NCBI RefSeq assembly: GCF_020103725.1 | Contig: NZ_JAHXBG010000009.1 | Span: 1 to 64,000 of the forward strand | Length of the DNA: 64,000 nucleotides | Direction of reading: 5' to 3' | Source: Hyalangium gracile | GTDB taxonomy: Bacteria; Myxococcota; Myxococcia; Myxococcales; Myxococcaceae | Part shown: positions 9,467 to 23,895 of the stretch, piece by piece | Layout: every line of letters begins with the position of its first letter | Position numbering within the stretch: the first letter of the stretch is position 1 | Program-made: the position numbers and the translations under genes | Notes under the pieces: generated by a model | Databases searched by the model: none | Told to the model about the DNA's origin: nothing | The model's input: only the letters and a program-made list of their open reading frames with translations

Positions 9467-10365
9467 CCCTGCCTCGGCTCGCCCTTGGGAAACGGCATCA
9501 TCGACATCATCGCCCCGGTACCCCAGGTGGCGAAGAAGATGAGCACGTAGGGCACCCACGTTCCCAGGATGCTCGCGAACATCCGCAGACCGCCCTGTGT
9601 GGGCCCGCCGACGATGAGCAGCTCCAGCAGGGCAACGCAGACCGTCCAGACGAGGGCGACCTGCCGGGGCTCGCGAGCGCCGCGCGGGCGGAAGTAGAGC
9701 CAGGCGATCGCCGTGAAGATGAGCGGTGCGGCGAAGACGTGGACGATCCGCGCGCCGGTGAGGCTCATGACCTGGAGGAGGCCGAGCATCACGCTCGCGC
9801 ACAGAGCCCCTCCCACGACACCGTGAGCGAGCAGGCGGGCAACGGAGCCGGCGCGATGAGTGACGGGCCTGCCGGGAGTCGCGCGTGGGAGCTCGTCGGC
9901 GAGCGTGGCGGCCCAGGCCCGGATGCGCTCGGGGTTGCGCCAGTCACCGCTCCGCTTCTCGGCCATGGCGCTGGCGGGGAAGCCCTTGACATCACGCTCG
10001 AGGCGACCACCGAAGGTGATGTGCCCCTTGGCCCCTATCCGCTCGGCGAGGACGCTCACCTGGCTGGTGGGCGGGATGGCCTCGTGCTCCGCCGAGTCGT
10101 CGAGCGGTCCGCTGGAGAAGAACCAGACGGGCACCCCGCGCAGCTCCGCGGTGTGGCGATGGATGAACCGTCGCACGTTGGCGGGCCACAGGTTGGCGTA
10201 GAGCGCTCCTCCGATGATCACCGCCTGGTACGAGTCGAGCTTCGTGACCTCGTCCACGGGGGCAGTGGCAACGTCGAATCCTCGCTGTCGGAGTGCGTCT
10301 CCGAGGATGTGGGCGATCCCTTCGGTGCCGCCGTGTTTCGAACCCCAGGTGACGAGTACACGCAT
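9457..10365 (-). CDS. flavodoxin domain fused to a C-terminal membrane domain
   Basis: This 302-residue protein has a flavodoxin_5 / HemG-like domain at about residues 1-160. It starts MRVLVTWGSKHGGTEGIA, the FMN phosphate-binding loop, and later has the WFFSSGPLDDSA segment seen in this family. Residues from about 185 onwards form about four hydrophobic helices, ending in a Met-rich tail. The domain is related to menaquinone-dependent protoporphyrinogen oxidase, but the fused membrane part is not in E. coli HemG. It may pass electrons to a membrane partner (inference). The ATG at 10365 was preferred to longer forms because GAGGAG sits just upstream. A sigma54-like promoter is seen at 10395-10410. 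Confidence 0.8.
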   Translation of the reverse strand: MRVLVTWGSKHGGTEGIAHILGDALRQRGFDVATAPVDEVTKLDSYQAVIIGGALYANLWPANVRRFIHRHTAELRGVPVWFFSSGPLDDSAEHEAIPPTSQVSVLAERIGAKGHITFGGRLERDVKGFPASAMAEKRSGDWRNPERIRAWAATLADELPRATPGRPVTHRAGSVARLLAHGVVGGALCASVMLGLLQVMSLTGARIVHVFAAPLIFTAIAWLYFRPRGAREPRQVALVWTVCVALLELLIVGGPTQGGLRMFASILGTWVPYVLIFFATWGTGAMMSMMPFPKGEPRQGHA

Positions 10366-10394
10366 GGCCAGCTCCTCTCGTTCCGCCGGGAAAC

Positions 10395-10410
10395 TGCATG
10401 GCATGTGCCA
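10395..10410 (-). promoter_or_regulatory. candidate sigma54 promoter (-24/-12) for the flavodoxin gene
   Basis: On the minus strand the sequence reads TGGCACATGCCATGCA. It has GG and GC elements with exactly ten bases between them, close to the TGGCACG-N4-TTGC consensus; the only change in the -12 box is A for the first T. The ATG lies about 30 bases downstream, which leaves room for a short leader with GAGGAG. The same region is a CATGGCA-TG-TGCCATG palindrome (10397-10412), so a repressor site is an alternative reading. Confidence 0.4.
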
Positions 10411-10618
10411 TGGCGGTGTCCCGGCAAGAACGAAGGGACCGCCTGCCGGTAGACGCCTGCCCGCGCACCGGATGCGCGCAAGGCCCGCCCGGCGCGAAGC
10501 ACTTGCGTGACACCCCACCGGGCTGGTGCCGCGCGAGGGCCGGATCCACGGCTACTCGTCCTGCTGGGACACCAAGAGCATGACCGACGAGCCGCTCACC
10601 GGGTAATGATGCTGGTTC

Positions 10619-13408
<2,790 letters not shown>

Positions 13409-13454
13409 TCCGAACCGCCAGGCCGGTTACCCCTCCTGTCTGGCTCGCCCTGTA

Positions 13455-13483
13455 CGAACTGGTCTGCTTGTCATACCAGTTCG
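13455..13483. repeat. copy 1 of a 29-bp palindromic repeat
   Basis: The 9-bp arms CGAACTGGT and ACCAGTTCG flank an 11-base centre, CTGCTTGTCAT. The identical 29 bases occur again at 27748-27776, and the similarity continues a few bases to the left (CCTGT before both). This copy sits between two convergent genes, 47 bp after the kinase stop. The right half, TTGTCATACCA, resembles operator half-sites bound by GntR-family regulators. The element could be a dispersed REP-like repeat or a binding site; a convergent location does not favour a promoter operator. Confidence 0.65.
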
Positions 13484-13512
13484 GTACCGGTCCGCCCACA
13501 GGGCACCTCCTT

Positions 13513-13544
13513 GGAGGCCTGGGACACGGAAGGCCCCAGGCTCC
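13513..13544. terminator. candidate hairpin between convergent genes
   Basis: Arms GCCTGGG (13517-13523) and CCCAGGC (13535-13541) can pair, and flanking GAG/CTC extends the stem across a one-base bulge. It lies between the kinase gene (ends 13408) and the minus-strand gene ending at 13559. No T-run follows on either strand, so it is only a possible factor-independent terminator. Confidence 0.3.
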
Positions 13545-13558
13545 TCGCGGCGCGGCGA

Positions 13559-14317
13559 CTACCCTCGGATGCCGCCGGTGTGGCGCGCGGAGAAGATGTT
13601 GCGGCTGGCCTCGCGCTGCAGCTCGCGCAGCTGGTTGTACTCCGTCTCGTCCATCTTGCCGTCGGCCATCGCGCGGCCCAGCGCCTCCGCGATCTTGGTC
13701 TGCTGATCCATCAGGCTGCTGGCCTCGCTGCCGGCGACGGAGCCATCGTTCAGGCCGGCCTGGAGCCGGGTGCGCAGGTTGTTCTGGTGGCCCTCGATGC
13801 GGGAGGTGCGCTCGCCCTCGGCCGGGGCGACCTCCGTCTCGTTGTGCCGCTGCTCGAAGATGTCGCGGCTGGCCTCCTTCTGCATCTTCCGCAGTTCCTT
13901 GAACTCACCCTCGTCGATCTTGCCGTCGGCCATCGCGCGGCTCTTCGCCTCCGCGATGCTGGCCTGCTTCTCCTGCAGGCCCTTGGCCTCCTCGGGGGTG
14001 AGGGTGCCGTCAGCGATGCCCTTCTGGATGCGAGCCGCCTGGCGACCCTCGTGGAAGGCGACGCGGTCGTTCGGAGAGAGAGACTTCAGGTACTCGCGCC
14101 GCTCGGCGCGCGAGCCGAACTTGGGAGCGGCAGAGCCCGTGCCGGAGCCCTGCGTGGGCGAACCCGAGCCAGTGCCCTGCGTGGGCGAACCCGCGGCGGT
14201 GCGCTTCGAGCCAGCCCCCTGCCCGGTGCGCTGCGACTGCGCGCCTGCGCCGGTGCGCTGCGTGAGGGAGGCAGAGCGGAAGTTCCGAGAGTGGGAGGCA
14301 GAGCCGATGGCGCGCAT
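13559..14317 (-). CDS. Ser/Gly/Thr-rich protein with two internal repeats, unknown function
   Basis: This encodes 252 residues. The first 75 are low-complexity, with repeats such as GSPTQGTGSGSPTQGSG, and there is no Sec signal peptide. The rest consists of two copies of a charged helical unit of about 70 residues. Each ends with a near-identical segment: RAMADGKIDEGEFKELRKM and RAMADGKMDETEYNQLREL, followed by Q(K/R)EASR(D/N)IF. The ADGK(I/M)DE phrase resembles TerB-type or half EF-hand loops, but two calcium ligands expected at loop positions 1 and 3 are missing. The ATG at 14317 is preceded by AAGGAAG. The region 14318-14547 upstream holds no gene that I can see. Function is unknown. Confidence 0.75.
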   Translation of the reverse strand: MRAIGSASHSRNFRSASLTQRTGAGAQSQRTGQGAGSKRTAAGSPTQGTGSGSPTQGSGTGSAAPKFGSRAERREYLKSLSPNDRVAFHEGRQAARIQKGIADGTLTPEEAKGLQEKQASIAEAKSRAMADGKIDEGEFKELRKMQKEASRDIFEQRHNETEVAPAEGERTSRIEGHQNNLRTRLQAGLNDGSVAGSEASSLMDQQTKIAEALGRAMADGKMDETEYNQLRELQREASRNIFSARHTGGIRG

Positions 14318-14547
14318 GGTTTTCTTCCTTTGCAGTGGAGGGGTGAGGCACAGCGTCTGGAGCGTCGCTGCTGTGTGCCCATGCCTACTGCGAGGGGCGT
14401 GCCACACACTTGCCGGCCTTGCGGCACAAGGTGCGCACGTCGTTTCAAGGGTTTAGCAAGAGGGCTCGAGGCGCGCAGACCCTGGCGACAGGAGCCCTCC
14501 CCGGCGAGGCCCGTCGCCACCTGGCAACTCGCGTCGCCACCCCGGGC

Positions 14548-15936
14548 TCAGTGCCCGTCCAACCCGTGTTTCTTCAGCAGCTTGCGCAGGTAGAACCGGT
14601 CGATGCCGGCCTCGCGAGAGGCGCGAGAGACGTTGCCCTCGCACCGCTCCATCAGGCTCCGGAGGTAGTCGCGCTCGAAGCCTTCGATGAGCCGCTCCTT
14701 GGCTTCCTTGAAGGGCAGCTCCAGCTCGGCCGCGCCCGCGCCGGCGGAGGGCGCGAGCGGATCCGCCGTCATCTCGGGCAGCGACTCCTCGCCCAGGTTC
14801 ACCACCTGCTCCACCACGTTGCGCAGCTCCCGCACGTTGCCCGGCCACGGGTACTGGGCGAGCAGCGCGCGTGTCTGGTCCGACAGCGCGCCCGGGTGCT
14901 TGCCCATGCGCCGGAGCACCGTGTCCACCAGGAGGGGGATGTCCTCGGGCCGCTCACGCAAGGGCGGCAGGGTGACGCGCAGCACGGCCAGCCGGTGGAA
15001 CAAGTCTCTGCGGAACCTGCCCGCCTTCACCGCGCCCTCCAGATCGACGTGCGTGGCCGCGACCACCCGCACGTCCACGGTGCGGTAGTCATTGGCGCCC
15101 ACCCGCTTCACCTGGCGCCGCTCCAGCACCCGCAGCAGCCGGGGCTGGATCTCCAGCGGCAGCTCGCCCACCTCATCCAGGAAGACGGTGCCCCCGGCGG
15201 CCCGCTCGAAGGCCCCGGCGCGGTCCGAGTGGGCGCCGGTGAAGGCCCCCTTCACGTGGCCGAACAGCTCGGACTCGATGAGCGAGGGCGCCACGCCGGC
15301 CAGGTCCACGATGACGAACGAGCCCTGGCCGCGCCGGCTCTGCTGGTGGATGGCCTCGGCGCACAGCTCCTTGCCGGTGCCCGTTTCGCCCTGCACGAGC
15401 ACATCCGAGTCCCCCGCCGCTAGCCGCTCCAGCAGGGTGAACAGCTCGCGCATGAGCCGGCTGTTGCCCACCAGCGCGCCAAAGGACTCGCGCGTGGAAG
15501 GAGGGACGATGCGCTCGCGGGACTCCTCCGGCACCAGCTTGAACTCGGTGGTGCCCACCTGGAGCACCGCTCCGACGCGGACCTCCAGCTCGTTGAAGCG
15601 CATCTGCTCGCAGTAGGAGCCGTTGCGCGAGCCCGCATCCACGGCCCGCACGCCATCCTCCCGCACCTCGAGCCGCAGGTGCTGGCGGGAGACGGCCTTG
15701 TCGCTCAGGGCAATCTCACAGGAGGGGGATGAGCCGATCCGGTACTCGCCCACCTCGAGCGGGACGCTGCGGCCCACGTCCGGACCGGAGATCACCACGA
15801 GCTTCAGGCGGACCCGCGTAGGGCCGCGCACCTGCTCGAGGGGAGTGGTCTCGAACTCCCCCTGCTGCTCCGACTCTTCCTCTGGGGGCTTGGGTGCCAA
15901 GCGGCCGGATGCTAGCACACGCCGTCCGTCTGGCAC
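14548..15936 (-). CDS. sigma54-dependent transcriptional activator with N-terminal FHA domain
   Basis: This 462-residue protein has an FHA domain (about 43-134: RIGSSPSCEIALSD, then SRQH and SRNGS), which binds phosphothreonine. It is followed by an AAA+ domain with Walker A GETGTGKE (183-190), the sigma54-contacting GAFTGA loop, a Walker B FLDEVGEL and an R-finger region. It ends in a Fis-type HTH (GNVSRASREAGIDRFYLRKL). There is no receiver domain, so control is likely through Ser/Thr kinases rather than a histidine kinase. This architecture is common in myxobacteria. The GTG at 15936 starts the longest form; a shorter start is possible. It could act on sigma54 promoters such as that proposed at 10395. 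Confidence 0.92.
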   Translation of the reverse strand: MPDGRRVLASGRLAPKPPEEESEQQGEFETTPLEQVRGPTRVRLKLVVISGPDVGRSVPLEVGEYRIGSSPSCEIALSDKAVSRQHLRLEVREDGVRAVDAGSRNGSYCEQMRFNELEVRVGAVLQVGTTEFKLVPEESRERIVPPSTRESFGALVGNSRLMRELFTLLERLAAGDSDVLVQGETGTGKELCAEAIHQQSRRGQGSFVIVDLAGVAPSLIESELFGHVKGAFTGAHSDRAGAFERAAGGTVFLDEVGELPLEIQPRLLRVLERRQVKRVGANDYRTVDVRVVAATHVDLEGAVKAGRFRRDLFHRLAVLRVTLPPLRERPEDIPLLVDTVLRRMGKHPGALSDQTRALLAQYPWPGNVRELRNVVEQVVNLGEESLPEMTADPLAPSAGAGAAELELPFKEAKERLIEGFERDYLRSLMERCEGNVSRASREAGIDRFYLRKLLKKHGLDGH

Positions 15937-15966
15937 CCACCGCGAGCGGGGCTCAGGCGCCGAGGC

Positions 15967-16938
15967 TCAGCAGGGATCGCCCTGCAGCTTCTTGCCGATG
16001 CCGGGCTGGCGCAGCTCGGCCCTCATGACGCGCTCGCAGACCCGCTGATCCCGCGGGAAGGGGCTGGACTGGAGCAGCGCCAGGAGGTGCAGGGCCTTGG
16101 GGTTGCCCTTCCGCTTGAGCCACAGCAGCCGGTCCGCGAACTCATCCTTGGACAGGCGGTCCGGGAGCACGGGCCGACTCGAGCCATTGCGGACCGCCTC
16201 CTGGGTGACGTAGTCGATCTCGAGCTCGTAGTCCTTGCGCTCCTGGCGGTGCGCCATGGTGCGGCAGAGGGAGTGCTCCTGGCCGGGCGTGTCCATCCAC
16301 GCCTCCCGGACGCGACCGCTCCCGTCCCCCTGGGAGAGGTGGCGAGGCGGGGCCACGGGGATGAGCGTCCCTCCGTCCGGCGGCGCACGGCTCACGAGCT
16401 CATGCAGCTTCTTGGGAGAGATGTCCTGGATGTTGCCGGACAGCGGATCCGAGATGCGGTAGTTGCCGTCGGGCGTCATGCCGCGCACCAGGATGTAGTG
16501 CGCGCTGCGCTCCCCCGTCTTGGGGTTGACCGACTCCACCTGGGCGATGAGCTTGTTGCCCTGACTCAGGTGCTGTTGCAGGGCCGCGTCCGAGTAGGAG
16601 CTGGGCAGCGCCTTGCCTCCCAGGGGGAGCTTGACGCGCTCGAGCATCTTCACCAGGTCCTGGGGCGAGGAGCCGTTCTTGGACACCAGGTCCACGCTCA
16701 GCTCCTGGATGAGCCGGGCATCCGTCATCCCCGCCGCCCTGTTGGCGCCCCGGGCCAGCATCGCCACCACGGCGGGGCCGCAGAAGGAGGCGCCATTCAC
16801 ATAGCCTTCGTTGGCTCCATCCGGGCGAAGCTGGGAGATGTGCGGGAGCTTCTCCCAGTCCGCGCGCTTCGCATTCTTCGAATCTGAGACGGCGGTGTGC
16901 GACGCGGACGAAATGGTACGGCCATTGTGAAGGCGCAA
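15967..16938 (-). CDS. C39-type (papain-like) cysteine peptidase
   Basis: This encodes about 323 residues. The peptidase part carries NGASFCGPAVVAML with a candidate nucleophile Cys53, ERSAHYILVRG with His147, and RISDPLSG with Asp164. That spacing and context match the Peptidase_C39_2 / bacteriocin-processing-like fold. A C-terminal extension of about 120 residues, rich in Arg, Lys and Glu, has no motif I know. There is no Sec signal peptide; the N-terminus is Ser/Thr-rich. The start is uncertain: TTG at 16938 gives the form listed, and a GTG at 16968 is in frame upstream. It is divergent from the SitA-like toxin gene, with 167 bp between. It may process secreted proteins or toxins (inference). 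Confidence 0.75.
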   Translation of the reverse strand: MRLHNGRTISSASHTAVSDSKNAKRADWEKLPHISQLRPDGANEGYVNGASFCGPAVVAMLARGANRAAGMTDARLIQELSVDLVSKNGSSPQDLVKMLERVKLPLGGKALPSSYSDAALQQHLSQGNKLIAQVESVNPKTGERSAHYILVRGMTPDGNYRISDPLSGNIQDISPKKLHELVSRAPPDGGTLIPVAPPRHLSQGDGSGRVREAWMDTPGQEHSLCRTMAHRQERKDYELEIDYVTQEAVRNGSSRPVLPDRLSKDEFADRLLWLKRKGNPKALHLLALLQSSPFPRDQRVCERVMRAELRQPGIGKKLQGDPC

Positions 16939-17105
16939 AGGTGCGTTCCTCTCGGATCACTCCACACAGGTATTGTCTCGGAATCGAGCGCCAGGTTTCG
17001 TCTTTCCCGCGCGAGGCTCATCCTCCTCGAGAGGTGAGAATTCGAGAGCGCGCAGAGCGGGCCTCGGTAGTACGTCCGCTTCGAGCTGGGCATGATGGTG
17101 GGGAG

Positions 17106-18407
17106 ATGAAGCTCGCCGCCATCCTCCTGCGCCTGCTCCTCGCACCGTGCCTCGCACTTCCCATCTCGTGTGCCACCTCTCTGGGGAGTGAGTACGACGG
17201 CCAGGAAACTGCGCCGGCAGTGCATGCGGTTCAGGTGACGCGATTGCCCGAAGAGCGCCTCCAGCTCGACTTCGTGCCTTTGCCACCCGCCCCCGCCTGG
17301 GAGCAGCTGAGTGAGCAAGAGGTGCGCACAACTCTCGCCGACTTCCTTCGGTGCACCGACACCCTGTCTGAACTCTCGGTGGTTCCGGCACTGGCCTCGT
17401 CCGCCCCCACTCTCTCACCGTGGGAAGCGCGCCTGCGCAGGGAGTTCCTGGCACGCTACGGCCCCGCGCGCCTGCCCCTGCCGGAGTCCTTGCAGCACAG
17501 CCCCCTCTACATGGCGCTCAAGCTCTCCCCTCGCTACATGGGCGCGGGCTTCCGCAACGCGGCGCGGGAGCTGTTCCGCTCGCCAGTCTTCCTGGCCAGC
17601 GTCACCCTCTCGGTCCTGGTGTACTTCGCTGCATGGCTCGCACCCGAGCCCCTCTTCTCCAAGTCCTTCGCCGCCATGTTGACGGCTCGGCTGGCACTGG
17701 CCGTGGGGCTGCTGGAACTGCGCCATGTGGCGCTGACCGTCCTGCAGCTCTACCGCGAGGCTCAAGCCGCCAGGACGCTGGCGGAGCTCGAGGCCGTCGC
17801 CGAGCGCTTCGGCCGTGCCATGGGAGGCACCGCACTGCGTGTGCTCGTCATGGTCGCCAGCTTCGGTGTGGCGAAGTCCCTGCCCAATGTGCCTCCTGGG
17901 GGACTGGGCCCGCTGCTGAGCCCTCCCCGCTTCGCTGTCGCCGGAGGATTGTCGTTCCAGGCCTCGACCACTGCTCAGGTGGTGGCGGATGGCACCATCG
18001 TCCTTGCTGGGGCTGCGGTGGGGACAGCAGGCTCCGCAGTCGCTAGCGCCTGTGCCAATGAATCCCCGAAAAAGGAAGGCCACCACTGGCACCATCTCGC
18101 CACCAACAAGAATGAATCCTCGAAGCAGCGTGGCGGTCCATGGACTCCCCTGTTCGAGGACATCTTCGAGCTGGCGGGGATGAGCCTGGATGCACCCGAG
18201 AACCTCGTCCACCTCAAGGGCCATCAGGGGCCACACCCTGAGGAATACCACCAGGCGGTCTACCAGAAGCTCCGCGACGCGGTCGCAGGCTGCAGGAGCA
18301 CCTCTCACTGCCGGAAGGATTTGGTGGAAGCGCTCCGGCAACTTGCCGCGGAGGTGTGTACTCCCGGCTCACGACTCCACGCCCTGGCAACGAAGCACTC
18401 AGGCTGA
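17106..18407 (+). CDS. SitA-like lipoprotein toxin with C-terminal AHH nuclease domain
   Basis: This 433-residue protein has a lipoprotein signal peptide with lipobox LPISC (Cys22). A long central region follows with hydrophobic segments near 160-180 and 188-208. The C-terminal domain (about 326-395) contains HHWHH (326-330), LFEDIFELAGMSLDAPENLV and HPEEYHQAVYQKL, the layout of AHH-family HNH/Endo VII nucleases. In Myxococcus xanthus, SitA lipoprotein toxins are passed between cells by TraA/B outer-membrane exchange and kill relatives that lack the matching immunity protein. The next gene, 15 bp downstream, is Imm11-like, which completes a toxin/immunity cassette. The ATG is preceded by GGAG-like bases. 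SitA membership is inferred from architecture; the AHH call is stronger. Confidence 0.82.
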   Translation: MKLAAILLRLLLAPCLALPISCATSLGSEYDGQETAPAVHAVQVTRLPEERLQLDFVPLPPAPAWEQLSEQEVRTTLADFLRCTDTLSELSVVPALASSAPTLSPWEARLRREFLARYGPARLPLPESLQHSPLYMALKLSPRYMGAGFRNAARELFRSPVFLASVTLSVLVYFAAWLAPEPLFSKSFAAMLTARLALAVGLLELRHVALTVLQLYREAQAARTLAELEAVAERFGRAMGGTALRVLVMVASFGVAKSLPNVPPGGLGPLLSPPRFAVAGGLSFQASTTAQVVADGTIVLAGAAVGTAGSAVASACANESPKKEGHHWHHLATNKNESSKQRGGPWTPLFEDIFELAGMSLDAPENLVHLKGHQGPHPEEYHQAVYQKLRDAVAGCRSTSHCRKDLVEALRQLAAEVCTPGSRLHALATKHSG

Positions 18408-18422
18408 GGCAAGGCAAAGAGA

Positions 18423-18986
18423 ATGCCGCGCTATTACGATCTTGTTGACGACCGACGCTCGGAGACACGCTGGCATCTAAGAAGCCCTCTGGATGAACAC
18501 GGGAGCCCCATCAACCCCTGGCAATTCTTCGAAGGCCGGAGGCTCGAACTCCAGGAGGTCATCCGGTTTCCCGTCAGGCCAGCGGGCGAAGCGTTGGACT
18601 TCACCTGGGCGGCCTTCAGTATTCCCATTGTCCACCATCGCTTCGTTCAGCTCTTCCAGCGCCTCCGCGTGCCGGACGTCCAGTTCATCCCCGTTCAGGT
18701 GGAAGCCCACCCAGGCCCCTACTTCATCCTCAACGCCCTGCGGCTCATTCGATGTATCGATGATGCACGCTGTGCGGAGGTCCAGTATTGGAAGCCCGAG
18801 GATGGCAAGCCGGAAAAGACCGGTAGGTATCGCTTCGTTGCGGGGATGCGCATCGATGCCACGAAGGTGGGCGACGCTCGCATCTTCCGCACCTGGGGCT
18901 GGGATATTGCGCTCATCCTCTCCGAGGACATCAAGGAGGCCATCGAAGCAGCGGGCCTCTCGGGTGCGCGCTTCGTCGAGGTCTGA
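18423..18986 (+). CDS. Imm11-family immunity protein
   Basis: This 187-residue soluble protein has no signal peptide. Its start (MPRYYDLVDD), the F(F/E)GRRLELQEVIRFPVR stretch and the C-terminal RIFRTWGWDIALILSEDIKEAIEAAG segment fit the Imm11 family (Pfam PF07791, first seen in M. xanthus). Its C-terminal (I)F(R)xxGW..ALI(L/V)S...K.A(I/F)E..G(L/I)xGxxFxEV pattern is typical. It lies 15 bp after the AHH toxin in the same direction, as expected for a cognate immunity protein that blocks the nuclease in the cytoplasm. The GC content and codon use look like those of its neighbours, though the toxin and immunity genes are slightly less GC-extreme. Confidence 0.85.
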   Translation: MPRYYDLVDDRRSETRWHLRSPLDEHGSPINPWQFFEGRRLELQEVIRFPVRPAGEALDFTWAAFSIPIVHHRFVQLFQRLRVPDVQFIPVQVEAHPGPYFILNALRLIRCIDDARCAEVQYWKPEDGKPEKTGRYRFVAGMRIDATKVGDARIFRTWGWDIALILSEDIKEAIEAAGLSGARFVEV

Positions 18987-19000
18987 AACCATCACGGGAA

Positions 19001-19025
19001 GGCGGCGGGAAGCGTGCCCGCCGCC
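19001..19025. terminator. GC-rich hairpin between convergent genes
   Basis: A perfect 9-bp stem, GGCGGCGGG/CCCGCCGCC, encloses a seven-base loop, between the immunity gene (ends 18986) and the glp-type binding protein gene (ends 19041). It is a good candidate for a shared terminator, although neither side has a T-run. The stem arms equal those of the hairpin at 1483-1507, most likely by chance in GC-rich DNA. Confidence 0.5.
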
Positions 19026-19040
19026 CTCACACGCCGGGAG

Positions 19041-20836
<1,796 letters not shown>

Positions 20837-20846
<10 letters not shown>

Positions 20847-21115
20847 CTTCCGAGGACGAGCATGAACATCAACGACACCACGACTGCGATCCACTGCGAG
20901 GCTTCCGTCAGCCCCAGCCACGCGAGGTTGATCCACGCACTGCCCATCAGCCCGAGGAAGAGCCGGTCCCCTCGAGTCGTGGGCATGGGCAGGAACCCTC
21001 GCCGGGGCACCGACGGCGACGCGATGCCCCACACGGTATAGGCGGCAATCAGCGCCGCGATGACCCCGAAGAACAGGGCCGTCTCCGTCGTCCACGCCAT
21101 CCACTGGAGGTCCAT
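20837..21115 (-). CDS. DUF2160 small membrane protein of the glp transporter operon
   Basis: This 92-residue protein has three predicted membrane helices. The sequence MAWT...TAxFF, then RRGFLPMPTTRGDRLFLGLMGSA and AWLGLTEASQW, matches DUF2160. Genes of this family sit between glpQ and glpV in glycerol ABC operons of rhizobia and relatives (called glpU there). Its exact role is unknown; it may be an auxiliary transporter subunit. It lies 6 bp after the glpQ-like gene and overlaps the next start, so it is surely co-expressed. Confidence 0.85.
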
Positions 21116-21121
21116 GGCGGC

Positions 21122-22788
<1,667 letters not shown>

Positions 22789-22806
22789 GTCCTCTTCCCT
22801 CCTCGC

Positions 22807-23895
22807 TCAGGAGACGGCGCGGCCGCCCACGTAGAGCGTCGTCCATTGCGCCGGGAACTCCAGCCAGCAGCTCTCGCCCGCCGAGACGCGCTCCTCCTCC
22901 GGCAGCCGCACCTTCACCACCTGCTGCCCCAGCCGCGCCGTGGCCATGCGGTAGCGCCCCAGCTCCTCCACCTGCGACACCTCCACGCGCACCGCGGACG
23001 GCGCGCCCTCGCGCACCCGGCGCAGGAACTCCGGGCGGATGCCCAGCTTCAGCTCGCCTCCGTCCGCCTTCGCCTTCGCGCACACCTCGGGCGGCAGCGG
23101 GATGCGCTGCCCCTCCACCACGGCGGCGGCCTGCTCCAGCGTGCACGGCAGCAGGTTCATGCCCGGGCTGCCGATGAAGTAGCCCACGAAGGTGTGCGCC
23201 GGGCGCTCGAACAGCTCCTGCGGCGTGCCCGCCTGCACCACCCGGCCCTGGTTCATCACCACCACCTGGTCGGCCAGCGTCAGCGCCTCCACCTGGTCGT
23301 GCGTCACGTAGACGAGCGTCACCTTCAGGCTCTCGTGCACCTGCTTGAGCTTGCGGCGCAGCAGCCACTTCACGTGCGGGTCGATGACCGTGAGCGGCTC
23401 GTCCAGGAGGATGGCCGCCACGTCCTTGCGCACCAGCCCGCGCCCCAGGGAGATACGCTGCCGCATGTCCGCCGACAGCCCGCTGGCCCGCAGCTTCAGG
23501 TCGCCCGTCAGCTCCAGCAGCCCGGCCACCTCCTCCACGCGCGCCTGCGTCTCCGCCCGGCTCACGCCCCGGTTGCGCAGCGGGAAGGCCAGGTTCTCGG
23601 CCACCGTCATCGTGTCGTAGATGACGGGGAACTGGAACACCTGGGCGATGTTGCGCGCCTGCGGCGGCGCCGCCGTCACATCCACCCCGTTGATGAGCAC
23701 CTGGCCCACCGTGGGCCGCAGCAGCCCGGAGATGATGTTGAGCAGCGTCGTCTTCCCGCAGCCCGACGGCCCCAGCAGCGCATAGGCCCCGCCGTCCTGC
23801 CAGACGAGCTCCAGGGGATGCACCGCCCAGTCCTTCTGCGTGGCGGACGCCGGCGCGTAGGAGTGCGCCATGCCGCGCAGTTCAATGCGAGCCAT
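22807..23895 (-). CDS. glpT: ABC transporter ATP-binding protein (GlpT-like)
   Basis: This 362-residue ATPase of the MalK/UgpC class has Walker A GPSGCGKTT, a signature-like LSADMRQRISLGRGL in place of LSGGQ, Walker B AAILLDEP and a C-terminal TOBE-like regulatory domain. The degenerate signature is also seen in the second ATPase of rhizobial glp operons, so it is unlikely to be damage. The start overlaps the end of the GlpS-like gene by 14 bp. It drives substrate uptake with its partner as a heterodimer. The name glpT here follows the rhizobial operon and is not the E. coli GlpT antiporter. Confidence 0.87.
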   Translation of the reverse strand: MARIELRGMAHSYAPASATQKDWAVHPLELVWQDGGAYALLGPSGCGKTTLLNIISGLLRPTVGQVLINGVDVTAAPPQARNIAQVFQFPVIYDTMTVAENLAFPLRNRGVSRAETQARVEEVAGLLELTGDLKLRASGLSADMRQRISLGRGLVRKDVAAILLDEPLTVIDPHVKWLLRRKLKQVHESLKVTLVYVTHDQVEALTLADQVVVMNQGRVVQAGTPQELFERPAHTFVGYFIGSPGMNLLPCTLEQAAAVVEGQRIPLPPEVCAKAKADGGELKLGIRPEFLRRVREGAPSAVRVEVSQVEELGRYRMATARLGQQVVKVRLPEEERVSAGESCWLEFPAQWTTLYVGGRAVS

